A DNA stretch of 64,000 bases from JAGOCV01 sp049445855 (GCF_049445855.1 NZ_JBMSDV010000001.1:372001-436000); one strand, 5' to 3'; shown: positions 11,068 to 19,110, counted from the stretch's first letter. Translations and numbers: made by a program. The notes: a model not told the origin generated them from the letters alone.

Positions 11068-11427
11068 TCACTCCCAGTCGAGCGCGCCCTTCTTCCATTC
11101 GTAGATGAAGCCCACCACGAGGATGCCGAGGAAAACGATCACCGACCAGAAACCCACGACACCGACATCCTTGAGCGCGACGGCCCAGGGGAAGAGGAAC
11201 GCGATTTCCAGGTCGAACAGGATGAACAGGATGGCAACGAGGTAGTAGCGCACATCGAACTTCATGCGCGCGTCTTCAAAGGCCTCGAAGCCGCATTCGT
11301 AGGGGGAATTCTTGGCCGGGTCCGGCCGGTTGGGACCAAGGATGTAGCCGAGCACCTGGGGCGCCACTCCGACGCCGATGCCGACCAGGATGAACAAGAG
11401 GACGGGCAGGTACTGGTCGAGGTTCAT
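11068..11427 (-). CDS. nuoA: NADH-quinone oxidoreductase subunit A
   Basis: First gene of the complex I operon, encoding the three-helix membrane subunit homologous to mitochondrial ND3. The conserved loop with ...NSPYECGFEAFEDARMKFDVRYY, including the cysteine that reports the active/deactive transition in homologues, is at residues ~43-65. It is followed by two helices with the FLFPWAVAL motif. Length is 119 residues. Its start region has no strong purine-rich ribosome site. The best candidate, GGTGA about 12 nt upstream, lies in the arm of a hairpin (see the leader entry). Confidence 0.97.
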   Translation of the reverse strand: MNLDQYLPVLLFILVGIGVGVAPQVLGYILGPNRPDPAKNSPYECGFEAFEDARMKFDVRYYLVAILFILFDLEIAFLFPWAVALKDVGVVGFWSVIVFLGILVVGFIYEWKKGALDWE

Positions 11428-11437
11428 CTTGGGCTCT

Positions 11438-11469
11438 GTTCACCGCAGGCTGCCGGTGAACCAGCCTGC
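11438..11469 (-). promoter_or_regulatory. nuoA leader: two interlocking inverted repeats
   Basis: On the + strand an 8-bp arm GTTCACCG (11438-11445) pairs with CGGTGAAC (11454-11461), while GCAGGCTG (11445-11452) pairs with CAGCCTGC (11462-11469). In the nuo transcript the two stems cannot form fully at once, because the linkers are zero or one nucleotide. One stem buries the only good Shine-Dalgarno candidate (GGUGA) before nuoA and the other frees it. The repeats are seen in the sequence; a switching role is inference. Confidence 0.5.
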
Positions 11470-11476
11470 CTGTTTA

Positions 11477-11561
11477 TGGTGCCGTCGGCGAGACTCGAAC
11501 TCGCACAGCTTTCGCCACTACCCCCTCAAGATAGCGTGTCTACCAATTTCACCACGACGGC
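11477..11561 (-). tRNA. tRNA-Leu (anticodon GAG)
   Basis: Class II tRNA of 85 nt. The acceptor stem is GCCGTCG/CGACGGC, the D-loop carries GGTAGAC, the anticodon stem CTATC/GGTAG encloses TTGAGGG with anticodon GAG, and a long variable arm is followed by a GTTCGAGTC T-loop. The 3' CCA is encoded (TGG at 11477-11479 on the + strand). The close match to bacterial tRNA-Leu(GAG) makes the call firm. It sits between secG and nuoA on the same strand, so the nuo transcript may be released by tRNA 3' processing. Confidence 0.97.
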
Positions 11562-11633
11562 GGTTTCTAGCGTGTTCGGATGGCATGAGGAACCTTGCGG
11601 CTTTTGGCTTTCCGAAAACCCTAGGAGTTTACC

Positions 11634-11675
11634 CTGAAAACACACGCGCTCTCCCCGGACACGCGTGTTTTTCAG
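11634..11675 (-). terminator. Terminator-like hairpin after secG
   Basis: An inverted repeat with outer arms CTGAAAA/TTTTCAG and inner arms CACGCG/CGCGTG (one bulge) begins 7 nt after the secG stop. Read leftward, the stem is followed by GTTTTCAG, a short U-run. The repeat is visible; the function is inferred from position and shape. Some read-through into the tRNA and nuo genes is possible. Confidence 0.6.
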
Positions 11676-11681
11676 AGTGGA

Positions 11682-12143
11682 TTACTTGGTCGGAATCTGC
11701 CCTGCGCCAGTGGCAGGTGCCGTGGACGGCCCAGGCACGGTGGACGCTGCGGGTGCAGGCGTCGATGCAGCACCCGGCGTTGCGGCGGGCGGCGTGGAGT
11801 TGCCGGGGATCTGCGCTGCGCCGGTAGGCGGTGCCACGGGCGCTGACGGTGCCGCCGGTGCAGTCACTGCCGGACCGTCGAGCACGCTGCCCATGCCGGA
11901 GGGACGGGGCGTGCCGAAATAAGCCAGCAACAGCGTGCAGGCGAAGAACACCGAGGCCAGCACCGCCGTCGTGCGCGACAGGAAGTTCGCACTCCCGCTG
12001 GCACCGAACAGGCTGCCCGAGCTGCCGCCGCCGAACGCCGCGCCCATGTCGGCACCCTTGCCGTGCTGGATGAGGATGAGGCCGATCATGGCCACCGCGG
12101 TGAGCAGCTGGATCGCCAGGATGATGTTGAGGACGAAGTTCAT
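11682..12143 (-). CDS. secG: Preprotein translocase subunit SecG
   Basis: Small membrane subunit of the SecYEG translocon that assists SecA-driven protein export. Residues 1-75 show the SecG fold: a first helix (MNFVLNIILAIQLLTAVAMI), the signature LIQHGKGADMGAAFGGG, the SxxLFGASG turn and a second helix. The remaining ~75 residues are a low-complexity Ala/Pro/Thr tail absent from E. coli SecG, common in Burkholderiales. It lies 19 nt after tpiA and just before a terminator-like hairpin and tRNA-Leu, the same order as secG-leu tRNA loci elsewhere. Confidence 0.95.
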   Translation of the reverse strand: MNFVLNIILAIQLLTAVAMIGLILIQHGKGADMGAAFGGGSSGSLFGASGSANFLSRTTAVLASVFFACTLLLAYFGTPRPSGMGSVLDGPAVTAPAAPSAPVAPPTGAAQIPGNSTPPAATPGAASTPAPAASTVPGPSTAPATGAGQIPTK

Positions 12144-12162
12144 CAGTTTTCTCCGGAATGGA

Positions 12163-12939
12163 CTACAGGACCTGCGCCGCGCCGACGATGGCGAGGAAAT
12201 CAGATGCCTTGAGGGACGCGCCGCCGATGAGGCCGCCGTCGATGTCGGGTTGGGCCAGCAGTTCGGCCGCGTTGCCCGCGTTCATGCTGCCGCCGTAGAG
12301 GATGCGGATGCCGCCTGCCGCAGGGCTGGCAACACCGAGCTGGGCCCGCAGCACGGCATGCACCTGCTGCGCCTGTTCGGGGCTCGCCGTCTTGCCGGTG
12401 CCGATGGCCCACACAGGCTCGTAGGCAACGACGATCTCGGTGATGCAATGACCGTTCTCGTGGATGACGGCGGCCAGCTGGCGGCGCACCACGTCATCCG
12501 TCTGGCCGGCCTCGCGCTCGGCGAGTGTCTCGCCAACGCAAACGATGGGGGTGATGCCGGCGGACAGCGCCGCCTTGGCCTTGAGCGCAACAGTCTCATC
12601 GGTCTCACCGTGGTACTGGCGACGCTCGGAATGGCCGACGAGTGCGAAGCGCACGCCGAACTCACGCAGCATGCGGCCGGACACCTCACCGGTGTACGCA
12701 CCGGATTCGTGACGGGAAATGTCCTGCGCGCCCAGCCACAGGCGCGGCGCGCCAGAGGAATCACGGCTGCGATCCTGATAGCCCTGCACCTGCAAGAGAT
12801 ACGGCGCCGGCACGCAGACGGCCACGTCGCACGCGAGCGCGCGGCCGCCGAGCCCTTCCAGAACCGCGTCCAGCAACTGGGCATTGGCGCCCAGGTTGCC
12901 GTTCATCTTCCAGTTGCCAGCGATCAGCTTCTTCGTCAT
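12163..12939 (-). CDS. tpiA: Triosephosphate isomerase
   Basis: Glycolytic and gluconeogenic enzyme interconverting dihydroxyacetone phosphate and glyceraldehyde 3-phosphate in the cytosol. The 258-residue TIM barrel shows all catalytic elements: lysine in AGNWKMNG (K11), the electrophilic histidine in LVGHSERR (about residue 101), the base glutamate in AYEPVWAIGTG (about residue 173) with the phosphate-gripping loop after it, and the C-terminal GGSMNAGNA loop. It is 7 nt downstream of the quinone oxidoreductase gene and upstream of secG, in one leftward run. Confidence 0.97.
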   Translation of the reverse strand: MTKKLIAGNWKMNGNLGANAQLLDAVLEGLGGRALACDVAVCVPAPYLLQVQGYQDRSRDSSGAPRLWLGAQDISRHESGAYTGEVSGRMLREFGVRFALVGHSERRQYHGETDETVALKAKAALSAGITPIVCVGETLAEREAGQTDDVVRRQLAAVIHENGHCITEIVVAYEPVWAIGTGKTASPEQAQQVHAVLRAQLGVASPAAGGIRILYGGSMNAGNAAELLAQPDIDGGLIGGASLKASDFLAIVGAAQVL

Positions 12940-12946
12940 TTCAGCT

Positions 12947-13933
12947 TCACCAGGTCAGGACGATCTTGCCGACGTGCTGATTCGACTCCATGAGCACATG
13001 CGCCTTCGCAGCGTCGGCCGCCGCAAAGGTGCTGTGGATCACGGGGCGGATGCTGCCGCTGGCGATCAGCGGCCACACGTTGTGTCGCAGTGCCTGCGCG
13101 ATCGCGACCTTGAAAGCGACGGGGCGCGGACGCAGGGTCGAGCCGGTCACCGTCAGGCGGCGGCGCAGGACCAGCCCCGCGTTGAAATCGGCCTTGGCAC
13201 CACCCTGCACCGCGATGATGACCAAACGGCCGTCTTCGGCCATGCATTCGATCTCGCGCGACACGTACGAACCGGCCACCATGTCGAGCACCACATTCAC
13301 GCCCTTGCCGCTCGTGAGGTTCTTGACCTCGGCGACGAAGTCGTGCGTGCGGTAGTTGATGGCATGGTCGGCACCGAGTCCGACGCAGGCCGCGCATTTG
13401 CTGTCGCTGCCGGCCGTGACGATCACGGTCGCGCCCAGCGCCTTGGCCATCTGGATGGCCGTGACGCCGATGCCGCTGCTGCCGCCCTGCACGAGGAGCG
13501 TCTCGCCCTTCTGCAACCCGGCACGGTCGAAAACATTGCTCCAGACCGTGAAGAAGGTTTCGGGCAGCGAAGCCGCCTCGACGTCCGACAGGCCTTCCGG
13601 CACCGGGAGCGTCTGGCCGACCGGCGCAACGCACAGTTCGGCATAGCCGCCACCGGCGACCAGTGCACAGACGCGGTCGCCGACCTTCAGGCCGGCTTCG
13701 GTCATGGCATCGCGGTCACCGGATTCGATGACGCCCGCGACCTCGAGGCCGGGAATGTCGGAGGCCCCCGGCGGCACCGGATAGTTGCCGGTGCGCTGGA
13801 GCACATCGGGACGGTTGACGCCACTGGCCGCGACGCGGATGAGCAACTCCCCTGCACCGGCAACCGGTGCAGGGCGCTCGCCCACCTTCAAAACGTCCGG
13901 CGCACCGAACGACGTGATCTCAATGGCCTTCAT
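12947..13933 (-). CDS. NAD(P)H quinone oxidoreductase, zinc-free MDR family
   Basis: Medium-chain dehydrogenase/reductase family protein of the quinone oxidoreductase (PIG3/QorA-like) group, predicted to reduce quinones or other small electrophiles with NAD(P)H. The GroES-like N-terminal domain occupies residues 1-125, with VNRPDVLQRTG. The Rossmann motif is atypical for the wider family but usual for this group (LVQGGSSGIGVTAIQMAKALG, about residues 143-163). No structural-zinc cysteine cluster is seen. The start overlaps the pnp stop by 14 nt, suggesting co-translation with the RNA-degradation gene; the pairing looks positional rather than functional. Confidence 0.88.
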   Translation of the reverse strand: MKAIEITSFGAPDVLKVGERPAPVAGAGELLIRVAASGVNRPDVLQRTGNYPVPPGASDIPGLEVAGVIESGDRDAMTEAGLKVGDRVCALVAGGGYAELCVAPVGQTLPVPEGLSDVEAASLPETFFTVWSNVFDRAGLQKGETLLVQGGSSGIGVTAIQMAKALGATVIVTAGSDSKCAACVGLGADHAINYRTHDFVAEVKNLTSGKGVNVVLDMVAGSYVSREIECMAEDGRLVIIAVQGGAKADFNAGLVLRRRLTVTGSTLRPRPVAFKVAIAQALRHNVWPLIASGSIRPVIHSTFAAADAAKAHVLMESNQHVGKIVLTW

Positions 13934-16070
13934 TGCTCGCAGGCGGTACAGCGTCGGCAGGTTGCTGCTGTTGCGCAGCGCGGTCGAGCAGCGCCTTCAT
14001 GGACAGCTTCACGCGGCCCTTTTCGTCGGTCTCGAGCACCTTGACCTTCACGACCTGGCCCTCCTTGAGGTAGTCCGTGACCTTCTCGACGCGCTCGTGG
14101 GCGATCTGGCTGATGTGCAGCAGGCCGTCCTTGCCGGGCAGCAGGTTGATCAGGGCGCCGAAGTCCAGGATCTTGGTGACCGGGCCTTCGTAGACCTTGC
14201 CCACTTCCACTTCGGCGGTGATCTGCTCGATGCGGCGCTTGGCCTCGTCGGCCTTGGCCCCGTCTGTGGAAGCGATGGTGATGGTGCCGTCTTCCTCGAT
14301 GTTGATCTGCGTGCCGGTTTCTTCGGTCAGCGCACGGATGACGGCGCCGCCCTTGCCGATCACGTCACGGATCTTCTCGGGGTTGATCTTCATCGTGTAG
14401 AGCTTGGGCGCGAAGTTGGAGACTTCGGTCTTCGCTTCGCCCATGGCGTCCTGCATCTTGCCCAGGATGTGCATGCGCGCTTCCTTGGCCTGGGCCAGGG
14501 CGACCTGCATGATTTCCTTGGTGATGCCCTGGATCTTGATGTCCATCTGCAGCGCGGTGATGCCGTTGGTCGTGCCGGCCACCTTGAAGTCCATGTCGCC
14601 CAGGTGATCTTCGTCACCCAGGATGTCGGTCAGCACGGCGAAGCGGTTGCCTTCCTTGATCAGGCCCATGGCAATACCAGCCACGTGGGCTTTCATCGGC
14701 ACGCCGGCGTCCATCATCGCCAGGCAGCCGCCGCAGACCGAAGCCATGGACGACGACCCGTTCGACTCGGTGATCTCGGACACCACACGGATCGTGTAGG
14801 GGAATTCTTCCTTGCTCGGCAGGCAGGCGACGAGCGCGCGCTTGGCCAGGCGGCCGTGGCCGATTTCGCGGCGCTTGGTGGAGCCCATGCGGCCCACTTC
14901 ACCAGTGGCGAAGGGAGGCATGTTGTAGTGGAACATGAAGCGGTCTTCGAACTCGCCGGCCAGCGCGTCGATGCGCTGCGCGTCGCGTTCGGTGCCCAGC
15001 GTGGATACGACCAGCGCCTGCGTTTCACCACGGGTGAACAGCGCAGAGCCGTGCGTGCGCGGCAGCACGGAATTGCGGATCTCGATGGGGCGCACGGTAC
15101 GCGTGTCGCGGCCGTCGATGCGCGGCTCGCCAGCCAGGATCTGGCTGCGGACGATGGACGATTCGATGGCGAACATCAGGTCGCCGACCTTCACGGCGTC
15201 GAAGTCGGCGCCTTCTTCCTTCAGCGCGGCCAGCACCGAAGAAGAAGCTTCGCGCAGGGCTTGCGTGCGCGACTGCTTGCTGCGGATCTGGTAGGCGGCG
15301 CGCAGCTTTTCTTCGGCCAGCGCAGTGACCTTGGCGATGAACGGCTCGTCCTTGGCCGGCGGCTGCCAGTCCCAGGCCGGCTTGCCAGCGTCGCGCACGA
15401 GGTCATGAATCGCGTTGATGGCAATCTTGCCCTGTTCATGGCCGAACACCACGCCACCCAGCATGATTTCTTCGGACAGTTGCAGCGCTTCGGATTCGAC
15501 CATCAGCACGGCAGCTTCGGTACCGGCGACCACGAGGTCCATCTGGCTGTCCTTGCGCTGGGTCTGGCCCGGGTTCAGGACGTATTCACCGTTGATGTAG
15601 CCCACGCGCGCAGCGCCGATCGGGCCCGCGAACGGAATGCCGGAGACGGCCAGTGCGGCGCTGGAGGCGATCAGGGCAGCGATGTCGGCATCGACTTCCG
15701 GGTTCAGTGACAGCGTGTGGATGACCACGTGCACTTCGTTGAAGAAGCCTTCGGGGAACAGCGGGCGGATCGGACGGTCGATCAGGCGGCTGGTCAGGGT
15801 TTCGAGTTCGCTGGGCTTGGCTTCACGCTTGAAGAAGCTGCCGGGGATCTTGCCGGCGGCGTAGGTCTTCTCGATGTAGTCGACGGTCAGCGGGAAGAAG
15901 TCCTGGCCGGGCTTGGCGGACTTGGAAGCCACCACGGTGGCGAGCACCACGGTGTCGTCCATGTTGACCAGCACGGCGCCGGTGGACTGGCGGGCGATTT
16001 CGCCGGTTTCCATGGTGACCGTGTGCTGGCCCCACTGGAAGGTCTTGGTGACTTTGTTGAAGAGACTCAT
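13920..16070 (-). CDS. pnp: Polyribonucleotide nucleotidyltransferase (PNPase)
   Basis: Phosphorolytic 3'-to-5' exoribonuclease and degradosome component. The 716-residue protein has two RNase PH-like domains (residues ~1-210 and ~310-540), with the active-site region of the second carrying FATGEVGRMGSTKRREIGHG and SNGSSSMASVCG. A KH domain follows (IRDVIGKGGAVIRALTEETG, about residue 565) and then an S1 domain (VYEGPVTKILDFGALINLLPGKDGLLHISQ, quoted only in part elsewhere). I took the ATG giving MSLFNKVTKTFQWG; an in-frame ATG 12 codons upstream lies in the structured leader. It is the partner of rpsO, as in most proteobacteria. Confidence 0.97.
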   Translation of the reverse strand: MSLFNKVTKTFQWGQHTVTMETGEIARQSTGAVLVNMDDTVVLATVVASKSAKPGQDFFPLTVDYIEKTYAAGKIPGSFFKREAKPSELETLTSRLIDRPIRPLFPEGFFNEVHVVIHTLSLNPEVDADIAALIASSAALAVSGIPFAGPIGAARVGYINGEYVLNPGQTQRKDSQMDLVVAGTEAAVLMVESEALQLSEEIMLGGVVFGHEQGKIAINAIHDLVRDAGKPAWDWQPPAKDEPFIAKVTALAEEKLRAAYQIRSKQSRTQALREASSSVLAALKEEGADFDAVKVGDLMFAIESSIVRSQILAGEPRIDGRDTRTVRPIEIRNSVLPRTHGSALFTRGETQALVVSTLGTERDAQRIDALAGEFEDRFMFHYNMPPFATGEVGRMGSTKRREIGHGRLAKRALVACLPSKEEFPYTIRVVSEITESNGSSSMASVCGGCLAMMDAGVPMKAHVAGIAMGLIKEGNRFAVLTDILGDEDHLGDMDFKVAGTTNGITALQMDIKIQGITKEIMQVALAQAKEARMHILGKMQDAMGEAKTEVSNFAPKLYTMKINPEKIRDVIGKGGAVIRALTEETGTQINIEEDGTITIASTDGAKADEAKRRIEQITAEVEVGKVYEGPVTKILDFGALINLLPGKDGLLHISQIAHERVEKVTDYLKEGQVVKVKVLETDEKGRVKLSMKALLDRAAQQQQPADAVPPASNEGH

Positions 16071-16090
16071 GTTGGCTCCTGGGTTATGAC

Positions 16091-16111
16091 GGGGAATGAA
16101 GGCCATTCCCC
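16091..16111 (-). promoter_or_regulatory. Hairpin in the pnp leader, near the start codon
   Basis: A perfect 8-bp inverted repeat, GGGGAATG/CATTCCCC, with a 5-nt loop lies about 20 nt before the pnp start. Its GGAATG and CATTCC elements recur in the larger upstream hairpin, so alternative pairings between the two are possible. A role in pnp autoregulation is inferred by analogy with the two-hairpin leader of E. coli pnp. Confidence 0.5.
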
Positions 16112-16143
16112 AAGCCCGGAGGACGCGTCACAGAACACGATGC

Positions 16144-16192
16144 CATTCCAGAGGGTTTCCGCGCCGACACGGCCGGGAAACGCTTTGGAATG
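16144..16192 (-). promoter_or_regulatory. Long hairpin in the pnp leader, RNase III-type
   Basis: Arms CATTCCAGAGGGTTTCC (16144-16160) and GGAAACGCTTTGGAATG (16176-16192) form a 17-position stem with one G-G mismatch and one G-U pair around a 15-nt loop. Long double-stranded leaders of this kind are cut by RNase III in E. coli pnp, allowing PNPase to repress its own synthesis. The stem is seen directly; processing and autoregulation are inferred. Confidence 0.55.
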
Positions 16193-16228
16193 ACACAGCT
16201 TCGCTCTGTTTGGCTTCTCCGAAGTGCA

Positions 16229-16264
16229 AACGCCTGAGCTTGACTGGCAAACTCAGGCGTTTTT
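16229..16264. terminator. rpsO-pnp intergenic terminator
   Basis: A perfect 10-bp stem, AACGCCTGAG (16229-16238) with CTCAGGCGTT (16252-16261), starts 16 nt beyond the rpsO stop. On the + strand it is followed by TTTTC, and on the minus strand by TTTGC, so it may act in both directions but weakly for rpsO. The position matches the attenuating terminator known between rpsO and pnp in E. coli. Confidence 0.7.
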
Positions 16265-16277
16265 CGTTCAATACAGC

Positions 16278-16541
16278 TTACTTGCGCAGGCCAAGCTTGG
16301 CGATCAGCGCGGTGTAACGGTCAGCGTCCTTGGACTTGAGATAGTCCAGCAGCTTGCGGCGACGGCTCACCATGCGCAGCAGGCCGCGACGGCCGTGGTG
16401 GTCCTTGGCGTGCGTCTTGAAGTGGGGGGTGAGTTCGTTGATGCGGGCGGTCAGCAGTGCGACTTGCACTTCCGGGCTGCCCGTGTCGTTTGCGCTGCGC
16501 GCATTGGCCTGGACGACCTCGGCCTTGTTCAAAGCGGTCAT
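16278..16541 (-). CDS. rpsO: 30S ribosomal protein S15
   Basis: Primary 16S rRNA-binding protein of the small subunit platform. The 87-residue protein has the S15 signature NDTGSPEVQVALLTARI and the basic core HHGRRGLLRMVSRRRKLLDYL, ending GLRK. The start is the ATG giving MTALNKAEVVQ, with a purine-rich site (CAGGAAAC) just upstream. The frame is open 48 codons further up but that part is not S15-like. It precedes pnp, separated by a terminator and a structured leader. Confidence 0.97.
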   Translation of the reverse strand: MTALNKAEVVQANARSANDTGSPEVQVALLTARINELTPHFKTHAKDHHGRRGLLRMVSRRRKLLDYLKSKDADRYTALIAKLGLRK

Positions 16542-16622
16542 TTGGGTTTCCTGTGAATGTTTGACTTGCGAGGGCGGCTGGAAATGCTGCCCACGTGTGC
16601 CCTGCGAAAGCAAAGCCTTGGA

Positions 16623-16628
16623 ATTATA
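16623..16628 (-). promoter_or_regulatory. Candidate -10 box (TATAAT) for rpsO
   Basis: On the minus strand a perfect TATAAT overlaps the TAA stop of the aminotransferase gene, about 80 nt before rpsO. No good -35 hexamer is found at 16-18 nt spacing, so the assignment is tentative. Confidence 0.35.
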
Positions 16629-17772
16629 GCCAGTTTTCCAGCCGCCTGACCCCTTCGGCCAGTCGGGACAGGTCCTTGGAGGCAAAACACCAGCGCAGCC
16701 AGCCCTGCGCCTCGGGTGCGAATGCCTCCCCCGGGGCCAGGCCCAGACCGGCTTCGGCGACCAGCCTTTTGGCCGTCACCAGCGAGTCCGGGTGACCTTC
16801 CAGCTGGAAAAACGCGTACATGCCGCCCCTGGCGGGCGAAACACGCACCTGCGGCACCGCCTGCAGCAGGGGCACCAGCGTGTCACGGCAAGTCTTGAGG
16901 TGGGCGACCACGCGCGGCGTCACCTCGTCCTGCCGGGCCAGGGCGGCCAGGGCAGCGCGCTGGGTGAAGACACTGGCACAGGAGGTGTTGAACTCCACCA
17001 GCTTGCCCATGTGTTCGGTCATCGCGGATGGCATCACCAGCCAGCCCAGACGCCAGCCGGTCATGAGGAAGCTCTTGGAGAAACTGTGGGCGACGACGAG
17101 CCGGTCTTCCGTCGCGGCGACGTCCAGGAAACTCGGCGCGCAGCGGTTCGGCGTCGGCTCGTAGTACAGCCGCTCGTACACCTCGTCCGCCAGGATCCAC
17201 GTGCCCGTCTTGCGGCAATGCTCCAGGATCGACTGCTGTTCTTCGCGACTGAGCGTCCAGCCGGTCGGATTGTTCGGCGCATTGACGATCAGCAGCTTCG
17301 TCGAGGGGGTGATGGCAGCCAGCAGCGCATCCAGGTCCAGCGTCCACGCGCCATCCACCGGCTTGAGCGGCACGCAACGCAGCTTTGCTCCCATGATGGC
17401 GGGCTGCGCAGTCAGGTTCGGCCAGACCGGCGTGACAGCGACCACGTCATCGCCCGCATCGACCAACGCCTGCACAGCAAGCATCAGCGCGCTCACGCCG
17501 CCGGAAGTCACGGCGATGCGGTCCGCAGTCACCTGCCCGTGCAACCCGCTGGCGTACGCCGCAATGGCTTCCCGAAGCTCCGGCAGGCCCAGGTTGTGGG
17601 CGTAGAAGGTTTCGCCGCTGCTCAGCGAATCGATGGCGGCCTGGCGGATGAAATCCGGCGTGACTTCATCACTCTCACCGAACCAGAATGCGAGCACGTC
17701 CTTGCGGCCGAGACCGGCGTTGGCGACTTCGCGGATGCGGGATGCTTCGAGATTCAGGATGGCGTTGCGCAT
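16624..17772 (-). CDS. PLP-dependent aminotransferase, class I/II
   Basis: Fold-type I pyridoxal-phosphate aminotransferase of 382 residues. Visible landmarks are the glycine-rich SGGVSAL cofactor region (~90), NAPNNPTG (N167-G171), the aspartate in ADEVYE (~196), the Schiff-base lysine in HSFSKSFLMTGWR (K233), and the carboxylate-binding arginine in LRWCF near the C-terminus. Substrate is not readable from sequence; aromatic or branched amino acids are plausible. It follows the gene for a periplasmic amino-acid-type binding protein by 21 nt, which hints at amino-acid metabolism. MalY/PatB-type beta-lyase activity is the main alternative. Confidence 0.85.
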   Translation of the reverse strand: MRNAILNLEASRIREVANAGLGRKDVLAFWFGESDEVTPDFIRQAAIDSLSSGETFYAHNLGLPELREAIAAYASGLHGQVTADRIAVTSGGVSALMLAVQALVDAGDDVVAVTPVWPNLTAQPAIMGAKLRCVPLKPVDGAWTLDLDALLAAITPSTKLLIVNAPNNPTGWTLSREEQQSILEHCRKTGTWILADEVYERLYYEPTPNRCAPSFLDVAATEDRLVVAHSFSKSFLMTGWRLGWLVMPSAMTEHMGKLVEFNTSCASVFTQRAALAALARQDEVTPRVVAHLKTCRDTLVPLLQAVPQVRVSPARGGMYAFFQLEGHPDSLVTAKRLVAEAGLGLAPGEAFAPEAQGWLRWCFASKDLSRLAEGVRRLENWL

Positions 17773-17793
17773 GGATGACGGGACTTGTTCGAT

Positions 17794-19110
17794 TCAGGAA
17801 GGACGGTTCATCTTGCAGGCGTGCGGCAACTCGGCCTGCGCGGCGGGGATGGTGCGGATGACGCGGAAGCCGTAACCCGAGCCCTCGACGTCGAACTTCA
17901 CGCCCGGTGCACCCTGCCGCTCCATCAGGCCCACCGCCAGCGACTGCTGGAACTGGTGGTCTGCTGCGCGCATCGTACCCGTCTGTCCTGCGAGCGTGAC
18001 GGATGCGTTCTCCATCTGCAGCGCCACGCGTACCGGATCGGTCGTGCCCGCCTTCTCGATGGACTGCGCCAGCGTCTCCACCAGCAGTTGCATGCGCATG
18101 TGCACGTAGTCTTCCGACGGTTTGGGAAAGCGCGCGCGGAACGACTGGTAGAACGCCTCGCTTTGGGGCGTGGGCCAGTTCGGCAGCCAGTCCGCCACGG
18201 CAATCACGCGGCCGACGCCGGCATCGCCCAGCGCGGCAGGTGCGCCCAGCGCGTTGCCATAGAAGGTGTAGAACTTGCCCTCGAAGCCGGCTTCACGCGC
18301 GGCTTTCACGAGCAGCGTGAGATCGTTGCCCCAGTTGGGGGTGAGCACGGCCTGCGCACCGCTGGCGACAATTTTCGACGCATATGGTGCAAAGTCCTTC
18401 ACGCGGCCGATGGGGTGCAGCTCTTCACCGGCGATCCTCACATCCGGCCGCTGCGTGCCGAGCTGCCTGCGCGCCTCGCGCAGCACGGCCTGGCCGAAAC
18501 TGTAGTCCTGCGCGATCAGATAGACGCTACCGACATCGCGGTCGTCCTTGAGCACGCTCATCAGTGCGGTCATGCGCATGTCGGCATGCGCATCGAAACG
18601 GAAGTGCCAGAAGCTGCAGCGCTCGTTGGTGAGCGTGGGCTCCACGGCCGAATAATTGAGGAACACGACGCGACGCGCAGGCTCGCGCTCGTTGTGCTTG
18701 TTGATGGCGTCGATCAGCACCGAAGCGGTGGATGAACTGTTGCCCTGCGCGACGTACTGCACGCCGCTGTCGATCGCCGAACGCAGCACGGAAAGCGCCT
18801 CCTCGTTCTGCCCCTTGCTGTCGAAGCGCTCGAGCGCCAGCGGCCGCGCGCCGCCCTGTGATGCGGGCAGTTTCACGCCGCCACGCGCATTCACGCGCTC
18901 CATGGCCCAGTGCAGATTGCGGAAGACGGCCTCGCCCGTGTTGGCAAACGGGCCGCTCAGGCTTTCGATGAGTGCGACGCGGATGGGTGCGCCGCCAGGA
19001 GGAACGGGAGTGGAAGAAGGCGCTGCTGCGGGGCCCTGGGCCCAGGCGAAAAGCGGAGCAGATAGCGCTGCGGCGAGGGATTTCAAGACCCGGCGGCGCA
19101 GATTTTTCAT
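17794..19110 (-). CDS. ABC transporter substrate-binding protein, LivK type
   Basis: Periplasmic binding protein of the branched-chain-amino-acid/amide family (peripla_BP_6). Starting at MKNLRRRVLKSL it has a signal region with paired arginines followed by a hydrophobic stretch ending near AWAQ, so Tat or Sec export is possible. The mature part begins IRVALIESLSGPFANTGEAV, the usual first strand of the fold, and includes the GNSSSTASVLIDAI ligand-site region. No permease or ATPase genes are adjacent, so the partner transporter is elsewhere or the protein acts as a sensor. The frame opens 33 codons earlier, but the signal peptide fixes the start. Confidence 0.8.
   Translation of the reverse strand: MKNLRRRVLKSLAAALSAPLFAWAQGPAAAPSSTPVPPGGAPIRVALIESLSGPFANTGEAVFRNLHWAMERVNARGGVKLPASQGGARPLALERFDSKGQNEEALSVLRSAIDSGVQYVAQGNSSSTASVLIDAINKHNEREPARRVVFLNYSAVEPTLTNERCSFWHFRFDAHADMRMTALMSVLKDDRDVGSVYLIAQDYSFGQAVLREARRQLGTQRPDVRIAGEELHPIGRVKDFAPYASKIVASGAQAVLTPNWGNDLTLLVKAAREAGFEGKFYTFYGNALGAPAALGDAGVGRVIAVADWLPNWPTPQSEAFYQSFRARFPKPSEDYVHMRMQLLVETLAQSIEKAGTTDPVRVALQMENASVTLAGQTGTMRAADHQFQQSLAVGLMERQGAPGVKFDVEGSGYGFRVIRTIPAAQAELPHACKMNRPS

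Noticed and set aside
13785..15710. 641-codon open frame on the + strand
   Set aside because: Antisense to pnp; no recognisable domain and low-complexity shadow composition.
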